From CAVUMR01 sp963742715 (lineage in GTDB: Bacteria > Actinomycetota > Actinomycetes > Mycobacteriales > Micromonosporaceae): 64,000 nucleotides of DNA. The stretch is from assembly GCA_963742715.1 (NCBI GenBank), contig CAVUMR010000001.1, positions 186,001 through 250,000 of the forward strand, in the 5' to 3' direction. Made by a program: the position numbers and the translations under genes. The notes under the pieces were generated by a model. The model was not told the DNA's origin, searched no databases, and was given only the letters and a program-made list of their open reading frames with translations. Of the stretch, positions 46,501-54,986 are shown one piece after another. Position 1 is the stretch's first letter; each line of letters starts with the position of its first letter.

Positions 46501-47718
46501 TCAGGGGGTCCAGGGCCGTTCCTCGCCCGGCTGGTCCTGCCGCCGCTGCTCCATCTGCTGCCGCATCTCCGGCGTGATGAGCTGGGTGCGCTGCACCTCG
46601 TCCGGGTTTCCGGCGTCGCCGTTGTCCTGGCCGGTGCCCGGCCAGCCACCACCACTCGGACCGGCCGCGGCCGGCCAGCCACCCTGCCCGGAGCCGGCCG
46701 CCTCCGGCTGCCCGGCCGGCGTACCCGGCCACCCGCCGCCAGGAGCACCGGCCTGCCACCCGGCCCCGTACGGCTGCTCGGCCGGTGCACCCGAGGTGGG
46801 CGCGACCGGTGCCGGCGGCGCGGAGTCCTGCGCGGGCGGCGCGGAGGTGGCGTACGCCTGGTACGGCGAGGCACCGGGCTGCTGCCCGTACCCCTGGCCA
46901 GGCTGACCGCCGGCGTACTGCTGCCCCGGCTGCTGCTGCCCCGGCTGCTGCTGCTGTCCGGGCTGCTGCTGTCCCGGCTGGCCGTATCCGCCCTGGTACT
47001 GCTGCTGCGGCTGGCCGCCCGGTGCGTAACCGGCGTAGCCGTACTGCTGCCCGGGCTGTCCCTGCTGCTGCGCGCCCGGCTGACCGCCGTACGGCTGGCC
47101 CTGCGCGCCCGGCTGGCCCGGGTACTGCTGCCCCTGCTGCCCCGGGTACTGCTGCTGGCCACCGAAGCCGGCGTTGTACTGGCCGAAGCCGGGGTGCGCG
47201 ACCCGGGGCGTGGTGTACGCGCCGAGGAAGACCCGCAGCACGAAGAACAGCCCCAGCGCGAGCAGGACCAACGAGAGCAGGTTCAGCAGCAGCGACTCCA
47301 CCGCGCGCGGGGTGGAGAAGAACTCCGAGCCGCTGTCGCCGAACCGGTCGGCCTGGTCCAGGGTGTACAGGAAGGTGCCGACGATCGTGATCAGGCCGAA
47401 CAGACCCGCGAACGCGTACTCGATGAGCGCCACGAGGGTGATCAGGCGACCCTGCCGGAGCATCGGCGCGATGTGCGTCGCGATCAGTACCGCGAGTACC
47501 GGCAGCACGATCGGCAGGATCCCGAGGAAGTACGGGTAGGTGGTGCTGGACCTCGACGTCCAGCTGTCCTGGCCGCCCGGCTGCCAGATCCACATCACGA
47601 ACGCGACGAACAGCAGCAGGGCGTTGACCCCGACAAGTGCCATCGAGGCGATCAACCGGTACGGCTTGGTGTGCTGGCTGGCCGTCGTTTCGTTCTCGGC
47701 CGCAGCCTGGCTGCTCAC
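46501..47718 (-). CDS. Membrane protein with Gln/Pro/Gly-rich cytoplasmic tail
   Basis: A 405-residue protein. GTG 47716-47718 follows GGAGGGG. Residues 20-195 hold four transmembrane helices (SMALVGVNALLLFVAFVMWIW, LGILPIVLPVLAVLIATHI, ALIEYAFAGLFGLITIVGTFLY, LLLNLLSLVLLALGLFFVLRVF). Residues 200-340 are dominated by QPGQQ/QYPGQ/GQP repeats. The C-terminus is RTQLITPEMRQQMEQRRQDQ. The architecture resembles actinobacterial integral membrane proteins with disordered QPG tails, often close to division or export machinery; no function is recognised. Between fbiC and fbiA. Confidence 0.75.
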   Translation of the reverse strand: MSSQAAAENETTASQHTKPYRLIASMALVGVNALLLFVAFVMWIWQPGGQDSWTSRSSTTYPYFLGILPIVLPVLAVLIATHIAPMLRQGRLITLVALIEYAFAGLFGLITIVGTFLYTLDQADRFGDSGSEFFSTPRAVESLLLNLLSLVLLALGLFFVLRVFLGAYTTPRVAHPGFGQYNAGFGGQQQYPGQQGQQYPGQPGAQGQPYGGQPGAQQQGQPGQQYGYAGYAPGGQPQQQYQGGYGQPGQQQPGQQQQPGQQQPGQQYAGGQPGQGYGQQPGASPYQAYATSAPPAQDSAPPAPVAPTSGAPAEQPYGAGWQAGAPGGGWPGTPAGQPEAAGSGQGGWPAAAGPSGGGWPGTGQDNGDAGNPDEVQRTQLITPEMRQQMEQRRQDQPGEERPWTP

Positions 47719-47986
47719 AGCGTCCCCTCCGGATTTGCGGCTCGGGTGGTCGGTTCCGGCGCGACGCCGTGCGGGCATCGGCGGATTGCCGCGGAGATCG
47801 CGGCGACGCGGTGGCCAACGAGGCGACACCACGTCAAGGTCGGCCCCGAGCCTAGCCTGGCGCGTGCACTCCGAAGCATCGGACCGGTAGATACACACGG
47901 TCACGCCAACTCGTCACGACCGCGCGACCGGTCGCCGCCCCGCCCCCCGGTCGGTACCGGCGGGTTCAGGCGGGAGGATGGACCGC

Positions 47987-49003
47987 ATGCGCATTGTCGT
48001 GCTGGCCGGCGGTATCGGCGGCGCCCGGTTCCTGCTCGGGGTACGTGCCTGGGGGCGGGCCCACCAGGGCTCGGAGCAGTCGGCCGAGGTGACCGCGATC
48101 GTCAACATCGGCGACGACGTGACCCTGCACGGGTTGCGGATCTGCCCGGACCTGGACAGCGTGATGTACACCCTCGGCGGCGGTGCCGACCCGGACCGGG
48201 GCTGGGGCCGTCGGGACGAGACCTGGACGGTGAAGGAGGAGCTCGCCGCGTACGGTGCCGAACCCGCCTGGTTCGGCCTCGGCGACCGGGACATCGCCAC
48301 CCACCTGGTCCGGACCCGGATGCTCGCGGCCGGCTACCCCCTCTCGGCGGTCACCGAGGCGCTGTGCGCGCGCTGGCAGCCGGGGGTACGGCTGCTGCCG
48401 GCGACCGACGAGCGGGCCGAGACGCACGTGGTGGTCGACGGCACCGCGATCCACTTCCAGGAGTGGTGGGTCCGGCACCGCGCCGCACCGGTACCCGATC
48501 GCTTCGTGTACGTCGGAGCCGAGGACGCCAAGCCGGCACCGGGAGTGCTCGACGCGATCGGGGCGGCCGACCTGGTACTGCTGGCACCGAGCAATCCGGT
48601 GGTCAGCATCGCGCCGATCCTCGCCGTACCCGGCATCCGGGAGGCGCTGGTCGACGGCCCGGCACCGGTCGTCGGGATCTCCCCGATCGTCGCCGGCGCA
48701 CCGATCCGAGGCATGGCCGACGCCTGCCTGCGCGCGATCGACGTACCGGTCACCGCCGAGGGGGTCGGCCGGATGTACGGCGGTCGCTCCCCTGAAGGTC
48801 GCTCCCCTGGAGGTCGCTCCCCTGAAGGTCGCTCGTCCGAAGGCGGGCTGCTCGACGGTTGGCTGGTGCACACCGGGGACGCCGGCGTGACCGTCCCCGA
48901 CGTCGAGGTGCTGGCCCGGCCGCTGCTGATGACCGACGAGACGGTCACCGCCGGCATGGTCGACGACGCGGTGGAACTCGCGCGCGGCCGGCGGGCCAGC
49001 TGA
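47987..49003 (+). CDS. fbiA: Phospholactate/phosphoenolpyruvate transferase FbiA (CofD)
   Basis: A 338-residue enzyme that transfers the phospholactyl-type group to FO to form (dehydro-)F420-0. I chose ATG 47987, nine bases from GGGAGG. MRIVVLAGGIGGARFLLGV is the CofD start; the NIGDDVTLHGLRICPDLDSVMYTL metal site, GWGRRDETWTVKEEL, WFGLGDRDIATHLVRT and APSNPVVSIAPILAVPGI follow. Near residue 265 it carries a loop of GRSPEG repeats encoded by a 15-bp repeat, absent from typical CofD. It overlaps fbiB by one base (TGATG). Confidence 0.95.
   Translation: MRIVVLAGGIGGARFLLGVRAWGRAHQGSEQSAEVTAIVNIGDDVTLHGLRICPDLDSVMYTLGGGADPDRGWGRRDETWTVKEELAAYGAEPAWFGLGDRDIATHLVRTRMLAAGYPLSAVTEALCARWQPGVRLLPATDERAETHVVVDGTAIHFQEWWVRHRAAPVPDRFVYVGAEDAKPAPGVLDAIGAADLVLLAPSNPVVSIAPILAVPGIREALVDGPAPVVGISPIVAGAPIRGMADACLRAIDVPVTAEGVGRMYGGRSPEGRSPGGRSPEGRSSEGGLLDGWLVHTGDAGVTVPDVEVLARPLLMTDETVTAGMVDDAVELARGRRAS
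48782..48841 (+). repeat. 15-bp tandem repeat, four copies, coding (FbiA loop)
   Basis: GGTCGCTCCCCTGAA at 48782, 48797, 48812 and 48827 with small changes. Encodes GRSPEG-GRSPGG-GRSPEG-GRSSEG in frame. Confidence 0.93.
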
Positions 49004-50244
49004 TGGCGGACGCGACCGCGCCGGCGTCCAGGCTGGAGATCCTGCCGGTCACCGGAATGGGTGAGGTGCAGCCCGGCGACGACCTCGCCGAGCTGATCGC
49101 CACCGCGGCACCGTGGCTCGCCGCCGGCGACGTGGTCGTGGTGACCAGCAAGGTGGTGAGCAAGGCGGAGGGGCGACTGGTACCGGCACCGACCGATCCG
49201 GCTGGTCGGGAGGCCGCCCGGCAGGCCGCGGTGGAGGCCGAAACCGTCCGCCTGGTCGCGCGCCGGGGCCGCACCCGGATCGTGCAGATCGCGCAGGGGC
49301 TGGTGCTCGCCGCCGCCGGCGTGGACGCGTCCAATGTGGACACCGGCCGGCTGGCGTTGCTGCCGGAGAATCCGGACCGGTCCGCCGCCGCGATCAGGGC
49401 CGGGCTGGCCGACCGGCTCGGCATCGACGTCGCGGTGCTGGTCACCGACACGATGGGCCGGCCGTGGCGGCTCGGGCTGACCGACGTCGCGATCGGCGCG
49501 GCCGGCATCGCGCCGATCCGCGACCACCGGGGCGAGGTGGACACCCACGGCAACGAGCTGATCGTCACCGAGGTCGCCGTCGCCGACGAGCTCGCCGCCG
49601 CGGCCGAACTGGTGAAGGGCAAGGCCGCGGGGGTACCGGTGGCCATAGTGCGCGGTTTCGCGCCACTCCTGGACACCTCCGGGCCGGGCGCGGCAGTACT
49701 GATCCGGTCGGCCGCCGAGGACATGTTCAGCCTCGGTACCGCGGAAGCCCGGGCACTGGGCCGGCGGGAGGCGCAGGCGCTGCGGCACCCGACGCTGGAG
49801 TTCGCCACCGGACCGGTCGATCCGACCGCGCTGCGGCAGGCGCTCGCGACCGCGGTCGCTACCCCCGGCCCGACGCCACGGATAGTTCGGGTGCTGTCGG
49901 CCGGTACCCGAAACGTCGTGCTGGACGCGCTGCGGACCGGGCTGCCGGCGGCGGTGGCCGACCCGGCCGGCGCCGCACCGGAACTGCTCGTGGTCTGCCT
50001 GTCCGACCGGGGCGGGGAGCTGTCCGGGTTCGAGCTGGCCGGGGTAGGGGCGCGCCTCACCGCGGCGCTGGCCGCGCAGGGGCTGGCCAGTTGCTGGCTG
50101 CCCGGGCTGGAGGTGTCGCCGGTCCTGCTGGACGTACCGGCCGACTGGCGGCCGATCGGCGTGCTGGCGGCGGGGCTGCCGGTGGTGCCGGCGCCGCCGG
50201 ACGAGCCGGAACCGGACCTGGCCGGCTACCTGGTCGAGCGGTAA
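49003..50244 (+). CDS. fbiB: F420-0:gamma-glutamyl ligase FbiB, with shortened second domain
   Basis: A 413-residue protein. The N-terminal CofE domain (1-245) adds gamma-linked glutamates to F420-0: GDDLAELIATAAPWLAAGDVVVVTSKVVSKAEGR, then VTDTMGRPWRLGLTDVAIG, the metal residues in HGNELIVTEVAVADELAAAAELVKGKA, and RSAAEDMFSLGTAEARA. The remaining about 165 residues resemble the C-terminal half of a nitroreductase-like FMN domain (ELLVVCLSDRGGELSGFELAGVGARLTAALAAQGLASCWLPG). They lack the Arg-Arg-Ser-x-Arg-type start motif seen in mycobacterial FbiB (about 448 residues). Translationally coupled to fbiA. Confidence 0.92.
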   Translation: MADATAPASRLEILPVTGMGEVQPGDDLAELIATAAPWLAAGDVVVVTSKVVSKAEGRLVPAPTDPAGREAARQAAVEAETVRLVARRGRTRIVQIAQGLVLAAAGVDASNVDTGRLALLPENPDRSAAAIRAGLADRLGIDVAVLVTDTMGRPWRLGLTDVAIGAAGIAPIRDHRGEVDTHGNELIVTEVAVADELAAAAELVKGKAAGVPVAIVRGFAPLLDTSGPGAAVLIRSAAEDMFSLGTAEARALGRREAQALRHPTLEFATGPVDPTALRQALATAVATPGPTPRIVRVLSAGTRNVVLDALRTGLPAAVADPAGAAPELLVVCLSDRGGELSGFELAGVGARLTAALAAQGLASCWLPGLEVSPVLLDVPADWRPIGVLAAGLPVVPAPPDEPEPDLAGYLVER

Positions 50245-50254
50245 ACGGGAGCCC

Positions 50255-51385
50255 TCAGATCCGGCTCGGGTCGCCGCGCTCCTTCAGCGCCTCGACCAGC
50301 CGCTTGACGTCCTGGGCCCGGTCGCGCTGGCAGATCAGTACCGCGTCCGGGGTGTCCACCACGATCAGGTCCTGTACGCCGATCGCGGCCACCACCCGAT
50401 CGGTGCCCGGTACGAGCACCAGCCCGGAGCTGTCCAGCAGCAGCGGTGCCGGGATCTCCCGGCGCGGCTCGGACTCCACCGCGACGTCGACCACCACGTT
50501 GCCGTTCCCGTCCGCCGGTACCAGCGTGCCCAGTGCCCGGAAGTCGCCCACGTCGGTCCAGCCGAAATCGCCCGGTACGGTGGCCACCCGGCCGTCCGCC
50601 GCGGCTCCCTCCATCACGGCGTAGTCGATGGCGATCTTCGCGATCGTCGGCCACACCCGGGCCATCGTCTCGTCGCGATCCGGGGTGTCCCACGCCTCCG
50701 CGATGGTGCACACCGCCTCGTGGATGTCCGGTCGGCGCTGCGCCAGCTCGGCCAGGAAGGTACTGACCCGCCAGACGAACATGCTGGCGTTCCACAGGTA
50801 GCCGCCGGACTCCACGTACCGCTTGGCCTCGTCGTACGGCGGCTTCTCGGTGAAGCTGTGCACCTGCCGCTGCGGGCCGCCGGCCGTACCCGCGTCCAGC
50901 GGACCGCCGCACTCGATATACCCGAAACCGGTTTCCACGTGAGTGGGCGTGATACCGACCGTCATCAGGTAACCGGCCTCGGCGCCGGTGATCGCCTCGC
51001 GTACCGCGGCGACGAACGCGGCCGGGTCGCGGATGACGTGGTCGGCCGCGAACGAGCCCATGATCGCGGCCGGGTCCCGCCGCGCGATGATCGCCGCGGC
51101 CAGCCCGATCGCCGCGCAGGAGTCCCGCGGCGACGGCTCGACCAGGATGTTCTGCTCCGGCAGCCGGCTCAGCTGCCGGGCCACCGCGGCCGCGTGCCCG
51201 ATGCCGGTCACCACGTACACGCCGTCCGCCCCGGCGACCGGGGTCAGCCGGTCGAAGGTGGCCTGCAGGAGGGACCGGTTGGTACCGGTCAGCGCGTGCA
51301 GGAACTTCGGGTGGCCGGCGCGGGACAGCGGCCACAGCCGGGTGCCGCTGCCACCGGCCGGGATGACGGCGTAGAACATCCGCAC
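50255..51385 (-). CDS. manC: Mannose-1-phosphate guanylyltransferase
   Basis: A 376-residue nucleotidyltransferase that makes GDP-mannose. IPAGGSGTRLWPLSRAGHPKF is the nucleotide-binding signature, followed by SFAADHVIRD, HVETGFGYIECG, FTEKPPYDEAKRYVESGGYLWNASMFVWR and VPGDFGWTDVGDFRALG. The start may be GTG 51385 or ATG 51379; no clear ribosome site helps. It lacks the type-II isomerase domain, in keeping with separate manA. Convergent with fbiB, 10 bp between the stops; equivalent to Rv3264c. Confidence 0.94.
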   Translation of the reverse strand: MRMFYAVIPAGGSGTRLWPLSRAGHPKFLHALTGTNRSLLQATFDRLTPVAGADGVYVVTGIGHAAAVARQLSRLPEQNILVEPSPRDSCAAIGLAAAIIARRDPAAIMGSFAADHVIRDPAAFVAAVREAITGAEAGYLMTVGITPTHVETGFGYIECGGPLDAGTAGGPQRQVHSFTEKPPYDEAKRYVESGGYLWNASMFVWRVSTFLAELAQRRPDIHEAVCTIAEAWDTPDRDETMARVWPTIAKIAIDYAVMEGAAADGRVATVPGDFGWTDVGDFRALGTLVPADGNGNVVVDVAVESEPRREIPAPLLLDSSGLVLVPGTDRVVAAIGVQDLIVVDTPDAVLICQRDRAQDVKRLVEALKERGDPSRI

Positions 51386-51486
51386 ATGATGCCCGGCGGC
51401 GGGCGTACGCCTCGGCCCGGGTCGGGCGGGTCAGCCGGCGCTCAGGCCGCGCCGACCACGGCGCGGCAGCGCGCGTCGCGTCCGGA

Positions 51487-52626
51487 CTAGGCGGAGCCGG
51501 CGATGGCGCGGGCCCAGGCGGCGAGGTGCACCTCGGCGCTCTGCTCCCAGGTGAACTCCTTGGCCCGCTCGTACCCCCGCTGGGCCAGGTCCTTGCGGCG
51601 GTCCTCGTCGTCGAGCAGCGCACCCAGGTCGCGGGCGATCTCGTCCGAGTCCTCGCCGGTGTACGCCACCGCGTCGCCGCCCACCTCCGGCAGCGACAGC
51701 CGCGGCGTGGTCAGCACCGGCGCGCCACAGGCCATGGCCTCCAGCATCGGCAGGCCGAAGCCCTCGCCGTGGCTCGGGTACGCGGCGATCAGCGCACCAC
51801 CGAGGTAGCCGGGCAGATCCGCATACCGCAGGTAACCGGGCCGCAACAGCCGCAGGTGCGCCGGGACCTCGGCGACCGCCTTGTCGATGTCGTCGTCGTG
51901 GCCGGAGCCGCCGGCGATCACCAGTGCCGGCGGGTCGTCCCGCTTGACCACCGCTTCGGCCCAGCCACGGATCAGGTTGGGCACGTTCTTGCGCGGCTCC
52001 TTGGCGCCGAGGAAAGCGAGGTAGGCGATGTCGCCCAGGCCGAGCCGGGCGCGCACCCGCGCCTTCTCGTCCTCGGACGGGCGGTGGAACGCCTCCGCGT
52101 CGACCCCGTGGTACGCCACGTCGATCTGGGTCGGGTCGGCGTCGAGCAGCCGGATCAGCTCGTCCCGGGTGGCCTTGCTGGGCACGATGACCCGGGCGGC
52201 GCGCCGCAGCGACGTCTTGATCGCGGACCGGAAGAACGTGCCCCGCGCCTTCTCGTAGTGGTCCGGCTCGGTGAAGAAGGTGGCGTCGTGCACGGTCACG
52301 GTGACCGGGCACGCGGCCCGCAGCGGGCAGGTGTAGAAGGGCGAGTGGAGGACCTGTGCGCCGGTCTGCTGGGCGAGCAGCGGCAGGCCGGTCTGCTCCC
52401 AGGCCAGCCGGGCCGGCCGGTGGGCGACCGCGGCCGGTGCGGTGATCACGTCAGCCTGCGGCAGCATCCGCGCATATCGCTCAGCATCGGTGCGCTGGCA
52501 GACCATCGCGAGATCACCGTTGCCGACCAGAGCACGCAGGACGCCGTCGACATACCGGCCGACGCCGCCACGGTCGGCCGGGACACTCGTCGCGTCGAAC
52601 AGCACACGTGGCGAGCCGCCGATCAC
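51487..52626 (-). CDS. Glycosyltransferase, GT4 family
   Basis: A 379-residue GT-B enzyme. GTG 52624-52626 follows AAGGAGAAG. N-terminal VLFDATSVPADRGGVGRYVDGVLRAL, a middle VTVHDATFF/IVPSKATRDELI region, and the C-terminal nucleotide-sugar motif AYPSHGEGFGLPMLEAMACGAPVLTTPRLSLPEVGGDAV with the E-x7-E arrangement. Adjacent manC suggests a GDP-mannose donor (inference). It may act in a mannosylated envelope glycan. It is upstream of manC on the same strand with a 101-bp gap. Confidence 0.9.
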   Translation of the reverse strand: MIGGSPRVLFDATSVPADRGGVGRYVDGVLRALVGNGDLAMVCQRTDAERYARMLPQADVITAPAAVAHRPARLAWEQTGLPLLAQQTGAQVLHSPFYTCPLRAACPVTVTVHDATFFTEPDHYEKARGTFFRSAIKTSLRRAARVIVPSKATRDELIRLLDADPTQIDVAYHGVDAEAFHRPSEDEKARVRARLGLGDIAYLAFLGAKEPRKNVPNLIRGWAEAVVKRDDPPALVIAGGSGHDDDIDKAVAEVPAHLRLLRPGYLRYADLPGYLGGALIAAYPSHGEGFGLPMLEAMACGAPVLTTPRLSLPEVGGDAVAYTGEDSDEIARDLGALLDDEDRRKDLAQRGYERAKEFTWEQSAEVHLAAWARAIAGSA

Positions 52627-52822
52627 GGATCTTCTCCTTGCGGTATCTGCAGTATGTGTCAGTCTCGTCCAAAGCCTACGCCCGGACGCAACGGGCGCGC
52701 CTTCTGCGCCGCACCCTGGTGGTCAATCGTGCGGATGTTCATCGGGTGGTGGTCGCACGTTGATCCAACGACAAGAGCAGGTTGGGCCGGTACGCGCCGC
52801 GCCAGTGACCTAGCGTAAACGC

Positions 52823-53587
52823 GTGGCCAAATCGTCCTTGTCGAAGACCCCCGCCGCACTACTCGCCGGCGCGCTCGCCGCCGACCCGGCCCGACCGCTG
52901 CTGACGTACTACGACGACGCGACCGGCGAGCGTACCGAGCTGTCCGCCACCACCCTGGACAACTGGGTGGCGAAAACCGCGAACCTGCTGGTCGACGGCT
53001 CCGGACTGGACCCGGACGGGCGGGTCGCGGTACTGCTGCCGGCGCATTGGCAGACCGCCGCGGTACTGCTCGGCTGCTGGTCGGTCGGGACCGCGCTGGC
53101 GTACGCCCCGACCGCACCGGCCGGTGCCGAGCCGGAACCGGTCGAGGTCGTGTTCGTCGCCGGCGACCGGCTCGACGAGGTACAGCGCTGGCGCGCCGGA
53201 GACGTGTACGCGCTCGCGCTCGCGCCGTTCGCCGCGCCGCTGGGAGACGTACCTCCCGGGGTGGTCGACTTCGTCGTGGAGGTACGCGGGCACGGCGACC
53301 ACTTCGTACCGATGGCGCCGGTCGATCCGGACGCGCCCGCCCTGCTCGGTACCGGTGATCCGGTCAGCCACGCAGAGTTGGTCGACCAGGCGACCGAGCG
53401 GGCCGACGCGCTCGGGCTGCGCGCCGGCGACCGGCTGCTGGTGGACGCGTCGTCGGCCAGCGGCGGATCGCTCGACTGGCTGCTGCCGCCACTGGCTGTC
53501 GGCGCCTCGGTCGTGCTGTGCGCGAACCTAGATCCGGACCGGCTCACCGACCGGATCGCCGCCGAGCGGGTCACCACGACCAGCTAG
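52823..53587 (+). CDS. TIGR03089 family protein (AMP-ligase-like fragment)
   Basis: A 254-residue protein starting GTG 52823. ALLAGALAADPARPLLTYYDDATGERTELSATTLDNWVAKTANLL and VAVLLPAHWQTAAVLLGCWSVGTAL look like the N-terminal part of an acyl-CoA synthetase, but the ATP-binding (P-loop) and C-terminal domains are missing. This stand-alone form is the TIGR03089 family, conserved in actinobacteria near GDP-mannose and rhamnose genes. Function unknown; catalysis seems unlikely without the A3/A5 motifs. Divergent from the GT4 gene. Confidence 0.8.
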   Translation: MAKSSLSKTPAALLAGALAADPARPLLTYYDDATGERTELSATTLDNWVAKTANLLVDGSGLDPDGRVAVLLPAHWQTAAVLLGCWSVGTALAYAPTAPAGAEPEPVEVVFVAGDRLDEVQRWRAGDVYALALAPFAAPLGDVPPGVVDFVVEVRGHGDHFVPMAPVDPDAPALLGTGDPVSHAELVDQATERADALGLRAGDRLLVDASSASGGSLDWLLPPLAVGASVVLCANLDPDRLTDRIAAERVTTTS

Positions 53588-53713
53588 GCCCTCCCGGTCT
53601 GGCGGGGCAACCAGCGGTGCGGACCAAGCCGCGCGGACCGGCCGCGCCGACCAACCGCGCGGATCGGCGGTGCGGACAGCGGAAATGTCGGCGGGACCGG
53701 ATAGAAAGGCACC

Positions 53714-54550
53714 GTGACCAAGTCGATGATGCGCTACGGCATGATCCTTCCGGGCGGAACGGCGCGGCAGCAGCTTGACCAGGCTGTACTCGCCGAGCAG
53801 TCCGGCTGGGACGGGGTCTTCGTCTGGGAAGCGGCGTACGGGGTGGACGCCTGGACGCTGCTGGCCGCGATGGCGGTCGCGACGAGCCGGGTCAAGCTCG
53901 GCACCGTGCTCACGCCGTTGCCCTGGCGCCGGCCGTGGAAAGTCGCGAGCCAGGTGGCCACGCTCGATCAGGTCTCCGGCGGACGAGCCATCCTCACCGT
54001 CGGTATCGGCGCGGTCGGTTCGCTGCTCCCGGACACGGCGGAGGTCACCGACCTGCACGAACGGGTCGAGCGGATGGACGAGGGCATCGACCTGATCCGC
54101 GACCTATGGGCCGGCGAGTCGGCGTACCACGGCCGGCACTACCACTACGAGTGCGAGCGCGAGGAGTTCGCCGAGGTGGTGCGGCCGGTGCAGGACCGCA
54201 TTCCGATCTGGGTGGTCGGGGTGTGGCCGCGGCCCAAGTCCATGCGGCGGGTGCTGCGGTGCGACGGCATCGTGCCGCAGTACGACCTGGGCCGCGAGGG
54301 CCGCCCGGACGACATCCACGACCTGCGCGCCTGGCTGGCCGAGCGCGATGCCCGACCGGAACTCGACGTGATCGCCGAAGGCGAGACGCCGGCCGGTGAT
54401 CCCGCCGCCGCCCGGGCACAGGTGGGGCCGTGGGCCGAGGCTGGCGCCACCTGGTGGCTGGAGACGCGCTGGGAGCTGCCGCACCATTCGCCCGAGCGGA
54501 TGCAGGAGGTGGTGGACCGGCTCACCGCTGGCCCGCCATCCGGCGCCTGA
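53714..54550 (+). CDS. LLM-class flavin (probably F420)-dependent oxidoreductase
   Basis: A 278-residue TIM-barrel protein of the bacterial luciferase-like family. GTG 53714 follows AAAGG. MRYGMILPGGTARQQLDQAVLAEQSGWDGVFVWEAAYGVDAWTLLAAMA, then LGTVLTPLPWRRPWKVASQVATLDQVSGGRAILTVGIGA and IPIWVVGVWPRPKSMRRVLRCDG. Such proteins in F420-producing actinobacteria usually bind F420. Proximity to fbiABC is suggestive only. Substrate unknown. Confidence 0.85.
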   Translation: MTKSMMRYGMILPGGTARQQLDQAVLAEQSGWDGVFVWEAAYGVDAWTLLAAMAVATSRVKLGTVLTPLPWRRPWKVASQVATLDQVSGGRAILTVGIGAVGSLLPDTAEVTDLHERVERMDEGIDLIRDLWAGESAYHGRHYHYECEREEFAEVVRPVQDRIPIWVVGVWPRPKSMRRVLRCDGIVPQYDLGREGRPDDIHDLRAWLAERDARPELDVIAEGETPAGDPAAARAQVGPWAEAGATWWLETRWELPHHSPERMQEVVDRLTAGPPSGA

Positions 54551-54613
54551 CGACGGCGGTTACTGCCGGCGCTCAGGCGCCGGACCGCACGCACCGGCCC
54601 ACGAGGTAGATCG

Positions 54614-54907
54614 TCACGCGGCATAGAGCACCTGGGCTTCGGCCAGAACCCGGTCGCGTACCACCCAGTGCAGCTCGGCCTTCGGAACGAGGTCCACGTG
54701 GCGCCCCAACAACTGCTCAAGCTCCTCCGGTAGCGCGAAGAAATCCCAACCACCGGGCGTACCGGGGCCGTGGACCTACAGGAAGTCGATGTCGCTGTCG
54801 GTTGTCGCCTCGCCCCGAACGACCGATCCGAGGAGGGAGAGCTCACGCAGGTCGTATCACACCGCAAGCTCGATGATCTCCGTCAACGGCAGGTCCGCAG
54901 CCGTCAT
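54614..54907 (-). pseudogene. Minimal nucleotidyltransferase (MNT) antitoxin-like gene with two stop codons
   Basis: ATG 54905-54907 with GGAAGG six bases upstream. The 97-codon frame reads MTAADLPLTEIIELAV, stop, YDLRELSLLGSVVRGEATTDSDIDFL, stop, VHGPGTPGGWDFFALPEELEQLLGRHVDLVPKAELHWVVRDRVLAEAQVLYAA. GSVVRGEATTDSDID is the GSxxRG-SDID catalytic motif of MNT antitoxins in HEPN/MNT systems, and the last part matches the family tail. Two in-frame stops (one TGA, one TAG) break it, so it is a relic unless base calls are wrong. No HEPN toxin gene is left beside it. Confidence 0.8.
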
Positions 54908-54986
54908 GGTCGCCACCTTCCGTAGCCGACCAGCTCATTGTTGACGATGAAACCCGTTGGACGTCGACGACGCGACCACTTCGGCG

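Noticed and set aside
54908..54986. HEPN toxin remnant beside the MNT pseudogene
   Set aside because: Only about 80 bp remain, and no Rx4-6H motif can be read in any frame.
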